Part shown: positions 50,301-60,547 of the stretch, piece after piece
Layout of the letters: each line of letters begins with the position of its first letter
Position numbering within the stretch: position 1 is the first letter of the stretch
Source of the DNA: Faecalibacterium prausnitzii
GTDB taxonomy: Bacteria; Bacillota; Clostridia; Oscillospirales; Ruminococcaceae
DNA length: 64,000 nucleotides
Assembly (NCBI RefSeq): GCF_003287405.1
Contig: NZ_PRLD01000011.1
Location: 1-64,000, forward strand
Direction: 5' to 3'
Translations under genes and position numbers: made by a program
The notes under the pieces: model-generated
What the model was told of the DNA's origin: nothing
What the model saw: the letters and a program-made list of their open reading frames with translations, nothing else
The model's database searches: none

Positions 50301-50886
50301 TGCACATTTCCTTCAGATCAGCGTAGTCCCACTTCTCGATCTTCTGGTACTCGTGAGAGGTACGGAAGCCATCGAAGAAGTTCAGGAAGGGAACCTTGCC
50401 CTCGATGGCGCACAGATGTGCGACAGGGGACAGATCCATAACTTCCTGCACGCTGCTCTCGACCAGCATTGCAAAGCCGGTCTGGCGGCAAGCCATAACG
50501 TCGCTGTGATCACCAAAGATGTTCAGGGACTGGGTAGCAACGGTACGTGCAGAAACATCGAACACGCAGGGCAGCTGCTCAGCAGCGATCTTGTACATGT
50601 TGGGGATCATCAGCAGCAGGCCCTGAGAAGCGGTGAAGGTGGTGGTAACAGCACCTGCACCCAGAGAGCCGTGGACAGCACCAGCGGCGCCGGCCTCGGA
50701 CTCCATCTCAACGACCTTGACCTGGTTGCCGAAGATGTTCTTCTGGCCGGCTGCAGACCACTGGTCCACAGAGTCAGCCATCGGAGAAGACGGGGTAATG
50801 GGGTAGATGGCAGCCACGTCCGTGTAGGCATACGCTACATGGGCGGCAGCGGTATTGCCATCCATAGTTTGCTTTGCTCTAGGCAT
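47341..50886 (-). CDS. nifJ: Pyruvate:ferredoxin (flavodoxin) oxidoreductase
   Basis: A 1181-residue single-chain PFOR. It oxidises pyruvate to acetyl-CoA and CO2, reducing ferredoxin. Domain order: domain I with YPITPSSPMAD, domain II, domain III with GGDGTVGANKNS (CoA side), a two-cluster ferredoxin domain (CVGCNQCAFVCSHA and CMGCGECVTVCPTKA), and the TPP domain with GDGWAYDIG and the proximal cluster cysteines CAGCAET. The start at 50886 follows GGAGG. Central to butyrate fermentation, with the ferredoxin at 34941 as likely partner. Confidence 0.97.
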   Translation of the reverse strand: MPRAKQTMDGNTAAAHVAYAYTDVAAIYPITPSSPMADSVDQWSAAGQKNIFGNQVKVVEMESEAGAAGAVHGSLGAGAVTTTFTASQGLLLMIPNMYKIAAEQLPCVFDVSARTVATQSLNIFGDHSDVMACRQTGFAMLVESSVQEVMDLSPVAHLCAIEGKVPFLNFFDGFRTSHEYQKIEKWDYADLKEMCNMEAVEEFRKKALNPESPKMRGSHENGDVFFQHREACNSVYNALPAVVEKYMAKINAKLGTNYDLFNYYGAADADRVIVAMGSICDVADEVIDYLNAKGEKVGIIKVRLYRPWVSSALLKVLPKTAKKVAVLDRTKEPGSLGEPLYLDVAATLREAGLNDVVLTGGRYGLGSKDTPPSSIFALFKELEKDQPKERFTLGITDDVTFLSLPEVKPAPITAAAGTKECKFWGLGGDGTVGANKNSVKIIGDHTDKYVQAYFQYDSKKTGGVTISHLRFGDKPIRSPYYINQADFVACHNPAYIHMGMKMVQDVKPGGVFMINCQWSDEELGQHLNAEAKKYIADNNIQLYTINAIDKAIEIGMGKRTNTILQSAFFKLADVMPIDDAINFMKQAAQKSYGKKGQDVVEMNWKAIDAGVDAIHKVDVPASWSNPEADPAPKALAGRPELVKQIRDVMEPIARMDGDSLPVSSFVANANGEWEQGASAYEKRGTAVNVPEWDAAKCVGCNQCAFVCSHATIRPFLLTADELAAAPAQTKSRDNKLTPEYKFVMAVSPLDCMGCGECVTVCPTKAITMVPQDSQADQQAVFDYCVANISKKATKMADDTVMGSQFNQPLLEFSGSCAGCAETSYARLITQLFGEKMYISNATGCSSIWGGTASISPYTVNKDSGHGPAWCNSLFEDNAEHGLGLYIGQKTVRENLIKEIAEVAGSDKASAELKAAFEQFMATKNNTKANDEPAKALIAELEKAAAAGCEKSAEILKSKQYIAKKSVWIFGGDGWAYDIGFGGLDHVLASGEDVNVMVFDTEMYSNTGGQASKASNIGEVCQFAAAGKEISKKSLSEIAMTYGYIYVAQIALGANMNQAVKAIAEAEAYPGPSLIIGYAPCELHGVKGGMTNCQNEMKKAVEAGYWNLFTFNPANKAQGKNPFTLTSKAVDNEKYQALLANETRYSRLTRAFPERAKELFARNQEVANDRYEHLTRLVELYK

Positions 50887-51161
50887 TTTTCTTCCTCCAT
50901 TATTCAGAATTTGGTACCTTTTGCGCGGGGCAATATGCCCGCTGGGACCGGAGAACCCCATAAAAGGCACTATTGCTTGTATACTATAATAGCAGATTCC
51001 GGCAATAAAGTAAACGCAAACCGCCCGACAAACGCACCAAAAATTAAGAAATTTTTTAGCGGTTTTGTACTTTCTTTAGTGCGCTAAAGCAAGCAGTGAT
51101 GCTGATTTTCGGTTTTTGCCCACCGTCGCTTCCAGAAATTGTGATTTTTTTCGCGAAAGGA

Positions 51162-51319
51162 AACTCCCTCAGTCAAAACCTGACGGTTTTGCCAGCTCCC
51201 TCGGGGAGGGAGCCTCTGGCGCGCCCGCAAGCTTTTCGCTTTAGCCGGAAACTTTGCCGCTATGCCAAAGGCCCCATCTTAGAGGGGGCTGGCATCGCGC
51301 AGCGATGACTGGGGGAGTT
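51162..51319. repeat. Family A repeat, CTCCC-ended variant 1
   Basis: It has the same internal plan as family A (GCCAGCTCCCTCGGGGAGGG; TGCCAAAGGCCCC), but its termini are AACTCCCTCAGTC and TGACTGGGGGAGTT. It abuts the next family A copy. Confidence 0.78.
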
Positions 51320-51331
51320 CAGGCAAGCGTC

Positions 51332-51524
51332 CTCGCCCTCTCCGTCTTTGCTTCGCAAATCCACACTCCCCCTTTTGTCGCTTTGCGACATCTTCCCCCG
51401 GCGCGGGGGAAGTCTTTCCTCAAAGGGAGAGGCCTTGGCAAAGAGATGAAGTTTGCGGGGACTGCCAAGGGCTCCCACTTTGGGGGAGCTGGCAAAGCCG
51501 ACAGGCTTTGACTGAGAGGGCGAG
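51332..51524. repeat. Family A intergenic repeat, copy 9, with nested module
   Basis: Family A copy containing the 55-bp CTCCCCCTTTTGTCGC module at about 51366-51421. Confidence 0.85.
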
Positions 51525-51644
51525 CCAGCTAAAGGTTTTCCCTCTCCTCTTGTATTTATCATATCTTTATTGACAACAAACCGCACTTTGCCGTAAACTG
51601 AGAGCATAAAACCGGCGCTGCGCCGGAAAAGGGGCGTAAAACAA

Positions 51645-52199
51645 ATGAACGATACCGTACACTTTGAAAAAACTCTCTCCAGCGAGACCCTGTTCGAGGG
51701 GCGGGTCATCACCCTGACCAAGGACACCGCGCTGCTGGAAAACGGCAAGACCGCTACCCGCGAGGTGGTGCACCACCACGGCGGCGCCTGCATCCTGCCT
51801 TATTTTGCAGACGGCTCCATCTGCATGGTGCGGCAGTTCCGCTATGCCATGCAGCAGCAGCTGTGGGAGCTGCCCGCCGGTAAGCTGGAAAAGGGCGAGG
51901 ACCCCTTTGCAGCTGCCAAACGGGAGCTGGAAGAGGAGTGCGGTCTGACCGCCGACAACTACATCTCGCTGGGCGAATTCTACCCCACCGTGGGCTACGA
52001 TACCGAGGTCATCTACACATGGGTCGCCACCGGTCTGCACGAGACCAAGATGCACCTTGATGCGGACGAGTTCCTGACTCCCGACCGGGTGCCGCTGGAA
52101 AAGGCGTATCAGATGGTCATGAGCGGCGAGATCAAGGACGGCAAGACCATTGCGGGCATCCTGAAGCTGAAGGCTCTGCTGGCCGAGGGCAAGCTGTGA
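51645..52199 (+). CDS. nudF: ADP-ribose pyrophosphatase (Nudix hydrolase)
   Basis: A 184-residue Nudix enzyme that hydrolyses ADP-ribose to AMP and ribose-5-phosphate. The Nudix box GKLEKGEDPF..KRELEEECG lies at about 79-100 with all metal-binding acids. The N-terminal strand pair REVVHHHGG is typical of ADP-ribose pyrophosphatases. The last bases overlap the GTG start of the next gene. Confidence 0.91.
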   Translation: MNDTVHFEKTLSSETLFEGRVITLTKDTALLENGKTATREVVHHHGGACILPYFADGSICMVRQFRYAMQQQLWELPAGKLEKGEDPFAAAKRELEEECGLTADNYISLGEFYPTVGYDTEVIYTWVATGLHETKMHLDADEFLTPDRVPLEKAYQMVMSGEIKDGKTIAGILKLKALLAEGKL

Positions 52200-52891
52200 T
52201 CTTATACGAGGATGCCGCCCTTGTGGTGCTGGACAAGCCTGCCGGGCTTTCCAGCGAGGAGGGCGTGCCCGCCGCGCTGCGCGCCCACTGGAACGCGCCC
52301 GATGCCTTTGTGGGGGTGGTGCACCGGTTGGACACCGGTGTGTCCGGGTTGATGGTCTATGCCCGCACCCCGGCAGCTGCCGCCGCCCTGAGCCGTCAGG
52401 TCACCCAAAGTCAGGACGCCTACGCCGTGCAGGATGGCCGCGCCGAGGGCAAAGCCGCCGCGCCGCAGTTCGTCAAGCAGTACCGCGCCGTCCTCGCCGG
52501 TGTGCCGGACGCGCAGCTGCCCGCCGCCGGAGTGCTGCGGGACTACCTGTTCAAGGACAGCCGCAAGGGCAGGGTGTTCCCGGTCAGCCGTTCCCGCAAG
52601 GGGGTGCGGGAGGCGGTGCTGGAATACCGCATCCTTGCCACGGCAGGGGAGAACAGCCTTGCCGAGATCACCCTGCACACCGGGCGCACCCATCAGATCC
52701 GGGTACAGTTTGCCAGCCGCAAACACCCGCTGTACGGCGACGGCAAATACGGCAGCCGCCAGAAGGGCAGCATCGCCCTGCAAAGCTGCGGCCTGCGCTT
52801 TGTGCACCCGGACACCGGCAAGCCCATGGCCTTTTCTCTGCCCCTGCCCGCCGCCGCACCGTGGAAGGAGTTTTTGGAATTAGGTGAGTGA
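52196..52891 (+). CDS. RluA-family pseudouridine synthase
   Basis: A 231-residue enzyme that isomerises uridines in rRNA or tRNA. The catalytic Asp is in HRLDTGVSGL (about 43-52). LDKPAGLSS at the start and GRTHQIRVQF near 163 are family motifs. It lacks the N-terminal S4 domain. The start is GTG at 52196, coupled to nudF (GTGA overlap). Confidence 0.92.
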   Translation: MILYEDAALVVLDKPAGLSSEEGVPAALRAHWNAPDAFVGVVHRLDTGVSGLMVYARTPAAAAALSRQVTQSQDAYAVQDGRAEGKAAAPQFVKQYRAVLAGVPDAQLPAAGVLRDYLFKDSRKGRVFPVSRSRKGVREAVLEYRILATAGENSLAEITLHTGRTHQIRVQFASRKHPLYGDGKYGSRQKGSIALQSCGLRFVHPDTGKPMAFSLPLPAAAPWKEFLELGE

Positions 52892-52892
52892 T

Positions 52893-53579
52893 ATGGAACA
52901 GCAATACAAGACTGATGCCGAAATTTACGCCGTGCTGGAGCGGGAGATCATCGATCTGACCATCCGTCCCGGTTCTGCGCTGAGTGAGAATCCGCTGTGC
53001 ACCCGGTTCGGTGCGCCGCGCTCCATGATCCGGGTGGTGCTGCAAAAACTGCAGGAAAACGGGCTGGTGCGCATCGTGCCCTACAAGGGCACCACCGTCA
53101 CCCGGCTGAACCGGCGCATCGTGGACGAGCTGATCTACGAGCGCACCGCTGTGGAGGGGCGCATCCTGCGCGATTTTGCCCCCATCGCCACCCCGGCGCA
53201 GCGGGCGCAGATCCGTGCGCGGGTGGACGCATACGAAGCCCTTGCCCGCGCCGAGAACCCGGACTTCAACAAGCTGTACGAAGCCGACTGCCGCCTGCAC
53301 GAGACGTGGTTTTCTGCCATGGACAAGATGTACCTGTGGAGCACCCTGCAGAACGCCCACGCCGATTACAGCCGTTTCCGTATGCTGGACACCATGACCA
53401 CCGGCGGGTTGGACGAGGTGATTGCCGACCACCGCAACCTGCTGAACGCCATCGAGCGGTGCGACCTTGCCGCCTTTGAGCCGCTGGTGGAGCGGCACCT
53501 ATACGGCGGTATCCGCCGCCTTGGCAGCAAGCTGACCAAGGAATACGCCGACTTTTTTGAGCCGGAGACCGTGAAATAA
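52893..53579 (+). CDS. GntR-family regulator with FCD domain
   Basis: A 228-residue FadR-subfamily regulator. A winged helix (about 10-75: YAVLEREIIDLTIRPG, PRSMIRVVLQKLQENGLV) is followed by an all-helical FCD domain with an Asp/His metal or acid-binding set (LHETWF, DHRNLLNAIE, HLYGGI). Such proteins sense carboxylic acids. ATG at 52893 has AGGTG five bases upstream; a GTG at 52884 is less suited. It is the last gene of the nudF-rluA-gntR run. Confidence 0.88.
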   Translation: MEQQYKTDAEIYAVLEREIIDLTIRPGSALSENPLCTRFGAPRSMIRVVLQKLQENGLVRIVPYKGTTVTRLNRRIVDELIYERTAVEGRILRDFAPIATPAQRAQIRARVDAYEALARAENPDFNKLYEADCRLHETWFSAMDKMYLWSTLQNAHADYSRFRMLDTMTTGGLDEVIADHRNLLNAIERCDLAAFEPLVERHLYGGIRRLGSKLTKEYADFFEPETVK

Positions 53580-53612
53580 TGCCAAATTGTTCCACGGGGA
53601 ACAAAGACGAAA

Positions 53613-53819
53613 AACTCCCCCAGTCATCGCTACGCGATGCCAGACTCCCCCTTTTGTCACCTGCGGTGACATCTTCCCCCGGAGCGGGGGAAGTCGTCCT
53701 CTGGGATGGGGCCTTTGGCATGGCGATAAACTTTCCGGTCAAACCGTGAAGTTTCCGGTTCCGCCAGAGGCTCCCTCCCCGAGGGAGCTGTCGCGGCGTA
53801 TGCCGTGACTGAGGGAGTT
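53613..53819. repeat. Family A repeat, CTCCC-ended variant 2, with nested module
   Basis: Termini AACTCCCCCAGTC and TGACTGAGGGAGTT. It contains the nested module at about 53644-53700. Confidence 0.8.
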
Positions 53820-53824
53820 AAAGC

Positions 53825-53862
53825 AAAAAGCCCGGAGTGTCCGCAGACGCTCCGGGCTTTTT
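53825..53862 (-). terminator. Terminator of mntP
   Basis: AAAAAGCCCGGAG pairs with CTCCGGGCTTTTT around a short GTC/GAC-capped CGCA loop. T-runs are on both strands. Confidence 0.87.
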
Positions 53863-53866
53863 ATAT

Positions 53867-54448
53867 TCAGAACACCCCGGTGATGAAGATCTCCAGTCCG
53901 ATGCCGATAAGGATGACGCCGCCCAGGATATTCGCCTTGCCGGAAAGCTGTGTGCCGAACTTTTTGCCGATGCGCAGACCCGCCATGCAGAGGATGAAGG
54001 TGACCACCGCAATGATGATAGCAGCGGTGAGCGCCATCAGCCAGCCGTATTCCGAGATGGTAAAGCCCACCGAGAGCGCATCAATGCTGGTGGCGACACC
54101 CTGCATGAACAGCGCCCCGGCGCTGAGCTCTGCCGCTTCTTCGGCTTCCTCGCCGTGGATACCGTCCATCAGCATCTTGCCGCCGATGTAGCTCAGCAGC
54201 GCCAGCGCGATCCACGGGATCAGGGTCTCGAAGGACGCAAACAGCTCCACGATGGTATGCACGCACACCCAGCCGATCATAGGCATTGCGGCCTGAAAAA
54301 TGCCAAAAGTGCCCGCGATTTTGCACATCGTGCCCTTGTTCATTTTAGGGTCGTGCAGGCCGTTTGCCATGGACACCGAAAACGCATCCATCGCAAGCCC
54401 CACGCCCAGCAAAACGCTGTTGAGAAAAAACACAAAACTCCATTCCAT
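53867..54448 (-). CDS. mntP: Manganese efflux pump MntP
   Basis: A 193-residue membrane protein with six helices in two repeats. Each repeat carries the MntP acidic motif (GLAMDAFSVSMANG and GVATSIDALSVGF). It exports Mn2+. The start at 54448 follows AGGAGG. A yybP-ykoY manganese riboswitch with a terminator lies directly upstream, which independently supports the assignment. Confidence 0.95.
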   Translation of the reverse strand: MEWSFVFFLNSVLLGVGLAMDAFSVSMANGLHDPKMNKGTMCKIAGTFGIFQAAMPMIGWVCVHTIVELFASFETLIPWIALALLSYIGGKMLMDGIHGEEAEEAAELSAGALFMQGVATSIDALSVGFTISEYGWLMALTAAIIIAVVTFILCMAGLRIGKKFGTQLSGKANILGGVILIGIGLEIFITGVF

Positions 54449-54492
54449 TCTGTCTGCCTCCTGTTTGTTGACCGTAATCCAAACCAAAACAA

Positions 54493-54675
54493 AACCCGGC
54501 CCCGGGCGCATTGTACGTCCGGGACCGGGTGATTTTTTGAGATCCACTCCATGTGCACGGGCGCAGCAAACACGCACCAAAACACATGAGTCTCGCAAAT
54601 GAAAGCAAGCCAGACTGAAACAGTCATTATGTTGACTTGCTGCGCTCTGCAAAGCGCCTGCTACTCCCCCACGGG
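54493..54675 (-). promoter_or_regulatory. yybP-ykoY manganese riboswitch with terminator
   Basis: Minus strand: the conserved GGGGGAGTAG (54661-54670), GTCAAC in the junction (about 54631-54636), and the paired distal arm identify the yybP-ykoY class. A strong GC hairpin (about 54494-54529) with TTTTGTTTTGG follows and would be the expression terminator. Mn2+ binding should let mntP transcription proceed. A minus-strand TAGAAT (-10) with TGGACT at 17 bp lies just upstream of 54675. Confidence 0.85.
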
Positions 54676-54770
54676 TATTGTGATTTCGTTTATTCTAGCA
54701 CAGTTCCAAGGGGAAGTCCAGACAAACCTGACGGTAGGAACGCGCAAAAAATGCGCTTTCCACCGGGCGA

Positions 54771-54943
54771 GACGATTTAGAATGCCCGCCGCGTGCGCTT
54801 TGGGCATTTTCAGCGGAAAAATCATTTGATATTTCGGGTTTCAGGAAAGTCTGCGGACTTTCCTGAAACCCATTTTCACAGGAGAGGGCGTAGAGGAAAA
54901 CGGCAGTTGCAGCGCCGCTTTCTACGAAAGCGCGGCGCTGCGG
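54771..54943 (+). repeat. Family B intergenic repeat, copy 6
   Basis: The most complete copy: left flank from GACGATTTAG, a 16-bp perfect stem (54836-54851 with 54856-54871) around TGCG, right flank TTTTCACAGGAG to AAAACGGCA, and the extra GCGCCGC hairpin (to 54943) that copy 3 also has. Confidence 0.82.
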
Positions 54944-54951
54944 GAAGCGTC

Positions 54952-55094
54952 CTCGCCCTCTCCGTCACGGCTTACGCCGTGCCACCTCTCCCAAAGGGAG
55001 AGGCCTTGGCAAAAAGATGAAGTCCGTGTGGACTGCCAAGGGCTCCCCCTTTGGGGGAGCTGGCAAATCCGAAGGATTTGACTGAGAGGGCGAG
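54952..55094. repeat. Family A intergenic repeat, copy 10
   Basis: Same family, directly after family B copy 6 and downstream of gyrA. The B-then-A order is the same as at 33005-33320. Confidence 0.87.
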
Positions 55095-55143
55095 CCTGCT
55101 TCAGTAAAACAATCAACAGCAAAGAGTTCCTGTTTCAGCTCAA

Positions 55144-57726
55144 TTATTCCTTCTCCTCGGGGTCTGCCTCCGGGGCTTCGGTGGCGGCAGCAGCATCGGC
55201 GGCTTCCATCTCGGCCAGCTGCTCGGCGGTGGGCTCGGCATCGGCTTCGGAAGCATCGATCTTCTCGGTCTGTGCTTCGTCGTCGTGGTCGGTGCGTGCC
55301 AGCACCATCACCTTGTCGTTCTCGCCCAGACGCATCACCCGCACGCCGGAGCCGTAGCGGCTCTGCAGCGGGATCTCGTTGGCGTGCAGGCGGATGATGA
55401 TGCCCTCCTGACTGCTCAGCAGCACGTCATCCACGTCATCCACGATCTTCACGGCGGCAACCTTGTCGCGGCTCACATCGTAGTTGCGGATGCCCTTGCC
55501 GCCGCGGGCGGTGATGCGGTAGGTGTCGATATCCGAGCGGCGTCCCTTGCCGTTCTCGGTCACGGTCAGCACCGTGCCGCCCTCGCGGCAGATGCACACG
55601 CCGACAACTTCGTCGCCCTCTGCCAGACGGATGGCGCGCACGCCGTGGCCGTTACGGCCCATCGGGCGGGCGTTTTCCTCGTTGAAGCGGATGGCCTGAC
55701 CGTTGCGGGTGGCAACGATGAGCATATCGTGGCCGGAGGTCAGGCGGGTCCATGCCAAGGCATCGCCCTCGTTCAGGGCAATGCCGATCAGGCCGCTCTT
55801 GCGGATGTTGGCGTACTGCTCCAGCGGGGTGCGCTTGATCAGACCCTGCTTAGTGACCATGGTCACATAGCCGCCCGACTGCTCGGCGTCCTTGCTCTGG
55901 CAGATCATATTGGTGACCTTTTCGCCCTCCGCCAGCTGCAGCAGGTTGACGATGTTCATGCCCTTGCTGGTGCGGCTGCCCTCGGCGATGGTGTAGCCCT
56001 TGATGCGGAACAGGCGGCCCCGGTCGGTGACAAAGAGCACATAGTCGTGGGTGGAGCCTACGAACATCTCCTGCACGATATCCTCTTCCTTGCGGGTCAT
56101 GCCGGAGATGCCGCGTCCGCCGCGGCGCTGTGCCTGATAGGTGGCCTTGAGCTGACGCTTGATATAACCGGCTTCGGTCAGGGTGTAGACGCACTGTTCC
56201 TCGGCGATCAGATCCTCGATATCCACCTCACCGGTCACGGACTGGATCTCGGTGCGGCGCTCGTCGCCGAAGCGCTTCTTCATTTCCAGCAGCTCGTCCT
56301 TGACGATGGCAAGCACCCGGGCGTCATCCGCCAGAATAGCTTCCCAGTCCTCGATCTTGGCGCGCAGGCCGGCCAGTTCTTCCTCGATCTTCAAAATTTC
56401 CAGACCAGCCAGACGGCCCAGCTGCAGCTTGACGATGGCGTCTGCCTGCGGGTCATCAAAGCCGAACTGCTCCATGATGGCAGCCTTGGCTTCTGCCATG
56501 CCGCCCTTGCAGGCGCGGATGGTGGCGATCAGCTCGTCCACGATATCGGTGGCCTTCTTCAGACCTTCCAGAATGTGGGCGCGCTCCTTGGCCTTTTTCA
56601 GGTCGTACTGGGTGCGGCGGCGCACCACTTCATCCTGAAACTCCACATACTTCTGCAGCATCTGCTTCAGGGTGAGCACCTTGGGCACCTTATGGTCGAT
56701 GGCCAGCATAATGACGCCCACGGTATCCTGCAGCTGGGTGTACTGGTACAGCTGGTTCAGGATGACCTGTGCATTGGCGTCCTTGCGGATATCCACCACG
56801 ATGCGCATACCCTTGCGGTTGGTCTCATCGTTCAGGCCGGTAATGCCCTCGATGCGCTTTTCCTTGACAAGGTCTGCCATGTGCTCGATGAGACGCGCCT
56901 TGTTGACCATATAGGGGATCTCGGTAATGACGATCTGGGTGCGGCCGTTCTTGGTCTCCTCAATGGTGGCGCGGCCGCGCAGGGTGATCTTGCCGCGTCC
57001 GGTGGCGTAGGCGGCGCGGATGCCGCTGCGTCCCATGATGATGCCGGCAGTGGGGAAGTCCGGTCCCTTGATGTGCTCCATCAGGCCGGGCAGGTCGATG
57101 TCCGGGTCATCGATATAGGCGATGCAGCCGTCAATGACTTCGCTCAGGTTGTGGGGCGGGATGTTGGTGGCCATACCGACCGCAATGCCCTGACTGCCGT
57201 TGACCAGCAGGTTCGGGAAGCGGCAGGGCAGCACGCTGGGCTCCTTTTTGGTCTCGTCAAAGTTGGGGTCCCAGTCGATGGTATCCTTCTCGATATCGGT
57301 CAGCATCTCCACCGCCATGCGGCTCATGCGGGCTTCGGTGTAACGGTAAGCAGCCGGGGGGTCGCCGTCCACAGAACCAAAGTTACCCTGACCATCCACC
57401 AGCGGATAGCGCAGCGAGAAATCCTGTGCCAGACGTACCATGGCATCGTAGACCGATGCGTCGCCGTGGGGGTGGTAAGAGCCCAGCACTGCACCAACGG
57501 TATCGGCAGATTTGCGGTATGCATGGCTGGGGTCGTTGCCGCGCTCATGCATGGTGTACAGAATGCGGCGATGGACGGGTTTCAAGCCGTCCCGCACATC
57601 GGGCAGGGCGCGGGACACGATGACCGACATGGAATAATCCAGGAAGGCCGTTTCGATCTCCTTTTTGACATCGCGGATGATCTTTTTGGTTCCGCTGCCC
57701 GGTATCATCACATAATCTTCTTCCAT
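55144..57726 (-). CDS. gyrA: DNA gyrase subunit A
   Basis: An 860-residue type II topoisomerase breakage-reunion subunit. The winged-helix and tower domains carry the active-site Tyr in [10 protein letters not shown]. The C-terminal beta-pinwheel has the GyrA box QRRGGRG, which wraps DNA for negative supercoiling, so it is gyrase rather than Topo IV. In the quinolone region [10 protein letters not shown] the residue at the E. coli Ser83 position is Ala. An acidic tail ([10 protein letters not shown] onward) ends the protein. CGGAGG precedes the ATG. Confidence 0.97.
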   Translation of the reverse strand: MEEDYVMIPGSGTKKIIRDVKKEIETAFLDYSMSVIVSRALPDVRDGLKPVHRRILYTMHERGNDPSHAYRKSADTVGAVLGSYHPHGDASVYDAMVRLAQDFSLRYPLVDGQGNFGSVDGDPPAAYRYTEARMSRMAVEMLTDIEKDTIDWDPNFDETKKEPSVLPCRFPNLLVNGSQGIAVGMATNIPPHNLSEVIDGCIAYIDDPDIDLPGLMEHIKGPDFPTAGIIMGRSGIRAAYATGRGKITLRGRATIEETKNGRTQIVITEIPYMVNKARLIEHMADLVKEKRIEGITGLNDETNRKGMRIVVDIRKDANAQVILNQLYQYTQLQDTVGVIMLAIDHKVPKVLTLKQMLQKYVEFQDEVVRRRTQYDLKKAKERAHILEGLKKATDIVDELIATIRACKGGMAEAKAAIMEQFGFDDPQADAIVKLQLGRLAGLEILKIEEELAGLRAKIEDWEAILADDARVLAIVKDELLEMKKRFGDERRTEIQSVTGEVDIEDLIAEEQCVYTLTEAGYIKRQLKATYQAQRRGGRGISGMTRKEEDIVQEMFVGSTHDYVLFVTDRGRLFRIKGYTIAEGSRTSKGMNIVNLLQLAEGEKVTNMICQSKDAEQSGGYVTMVTKQGLIKRTPLEQYANIRKSGLIGIALNEGDALAWTRLTSGHDMLIVATRNGQAIRFNEENARPMGRNGHGVRAIRLAEGDEVVGVCICREGGTVLTVTENGKGRRSDIDTYRITARGGKGIRNYDVSRDKVAAVKIVDDVDDVLLSSQEGIIIRLHANEIPLQSRYGSGVRVMRLGENDKVMVLARTDHDDEAQTEKIDASEADAEPTAEQLAEMEAADAAAATEAPEADPEEKE

Positions 57727-57792
57727 TTGTTCCTCCGTAGGGTTTGACCCTCTCTTTTGTACAGGAAAGGGATTTTTTTCTCGGAAAACAGC

Positions 57793-57981
57793 CTCGCCCT
57801 CTCAGGCGCTTACGCGCCAGATTCCCCCTTTTGTCGCTGCGCGACATCTTCCCCCGGCGCGGGGGAAGTCTTTCCTCAAAGTGGGAGCCCTTGGCAGTCC
57901 ACGCAAAGTTTATCTTTTTGCCAAGGCCTCTCCCTTTGGGAGAGGTGGCAGTGAGCGAAGCGAACTGACGGAGAGGGCGAG
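57793..57981. repeat. Family A intergenic repeat, copy 11, with nested module
   Basis: Lies between gyrB and gyrA and contains the nested module at about 57821-57878. Its insertion inside an otherwise conserved operon suggests mobility. Confidence 0.86.
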
Positions 57982-57986
57982 CACGC

Positions 57987-59999
<2,013 letters not shown>

Positions 60000-60200
60000 T
60001 CATTTTTGCGTTTGTTTTTTCAAATTATAGCAAAGCGGGAACCGGTACACCATGGTGTACTTTTTTCTCGCCGTTTTGTTGTGTTTTCACGCGCTGCCCG
60101 CAGCGGGCGTTCCGGCTGGCACGGTGCAGCTTTCCGGGCAGTTCCGGGGCTTTCCCATCCCTCTTTTTTCTGTGGATCTTCCGCCCGTTTTCCGCAAATT

Positions 60201-60458
60201 TCACTCCACCATCTTTTGCGCTCTGCGGCGCATGGCGGCGCTGGACAGCTCCGAAAGATACACCGCATCCACCAGCCCTCCGTCTGCCAGCACATAGCAC
60301 TGGGGCAGCTCGTCCGAAAGACTGACCACCGCCCCGTTCTTCTGGGCGTAATTCAGAAACTCCCGCCCCCGGGGAGAGGTGGTGGTGGTCTCCAGATCAA
60401 AGATGCCAATGATATCACGGTCGTTCAGGACATAGTCCCGCCCCAGATGAATATACAT
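60201..60458 (-). CDS. remB: RemB-like extracellular matrix regulator (DUF370)
   Basis: An 85-residue protein. MYIHLGRDYVLNDRDIIGIFDLE is the DUF370 opening of B. subtilis YaaB/RemB. RemA/RemB proteins activate biofilm matrix genes by DNA binding. The position between recF and gyrB is the same as in B. subtilis. The C-terminal 20 residues are basic. A regulatory link to the exopolysaccharide operon on element B would be interesting but is not shown. Confidence 0.86.
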   Translation of the reverse strand: MYIHLGRDYVLNDRDIIGIFDLETTTTSPRGREFLNYAQKNGAVVSLSDELPQCYVLADGGLVDAVYLSELSSAAMRRRAQKMVE

Positions 60459-60547
60459 ACTGTATTTTCTCCCGTGTCTTTTGTTTGCATAAAATCCGCG
60501 AAATTGTAGTTTTTATGCAATGCTTTCTGCAACATTCCTCTATGCCG

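Noticed and set aside
47371-51087. Very long plus-strand open frame opposite PFOR
   Set aside because: It mirrors the codons of the real minus-strand gene, is hydrophobic and repetitive with no domain, and lacks a ribosome binding site. High G+C third positions keep the opposite frame open.
55285-57747. Long plus-strand frame opposite gyrA
   Set aside because: A shadow of gyrA codon usage. It is His/Gln/Leu-rich with no family motif.
25499-57981. CRISPR array from the recurrent palindromes
   Set aside because: The copies are scattered singly between genes, with no regular spacers and no cas genes.
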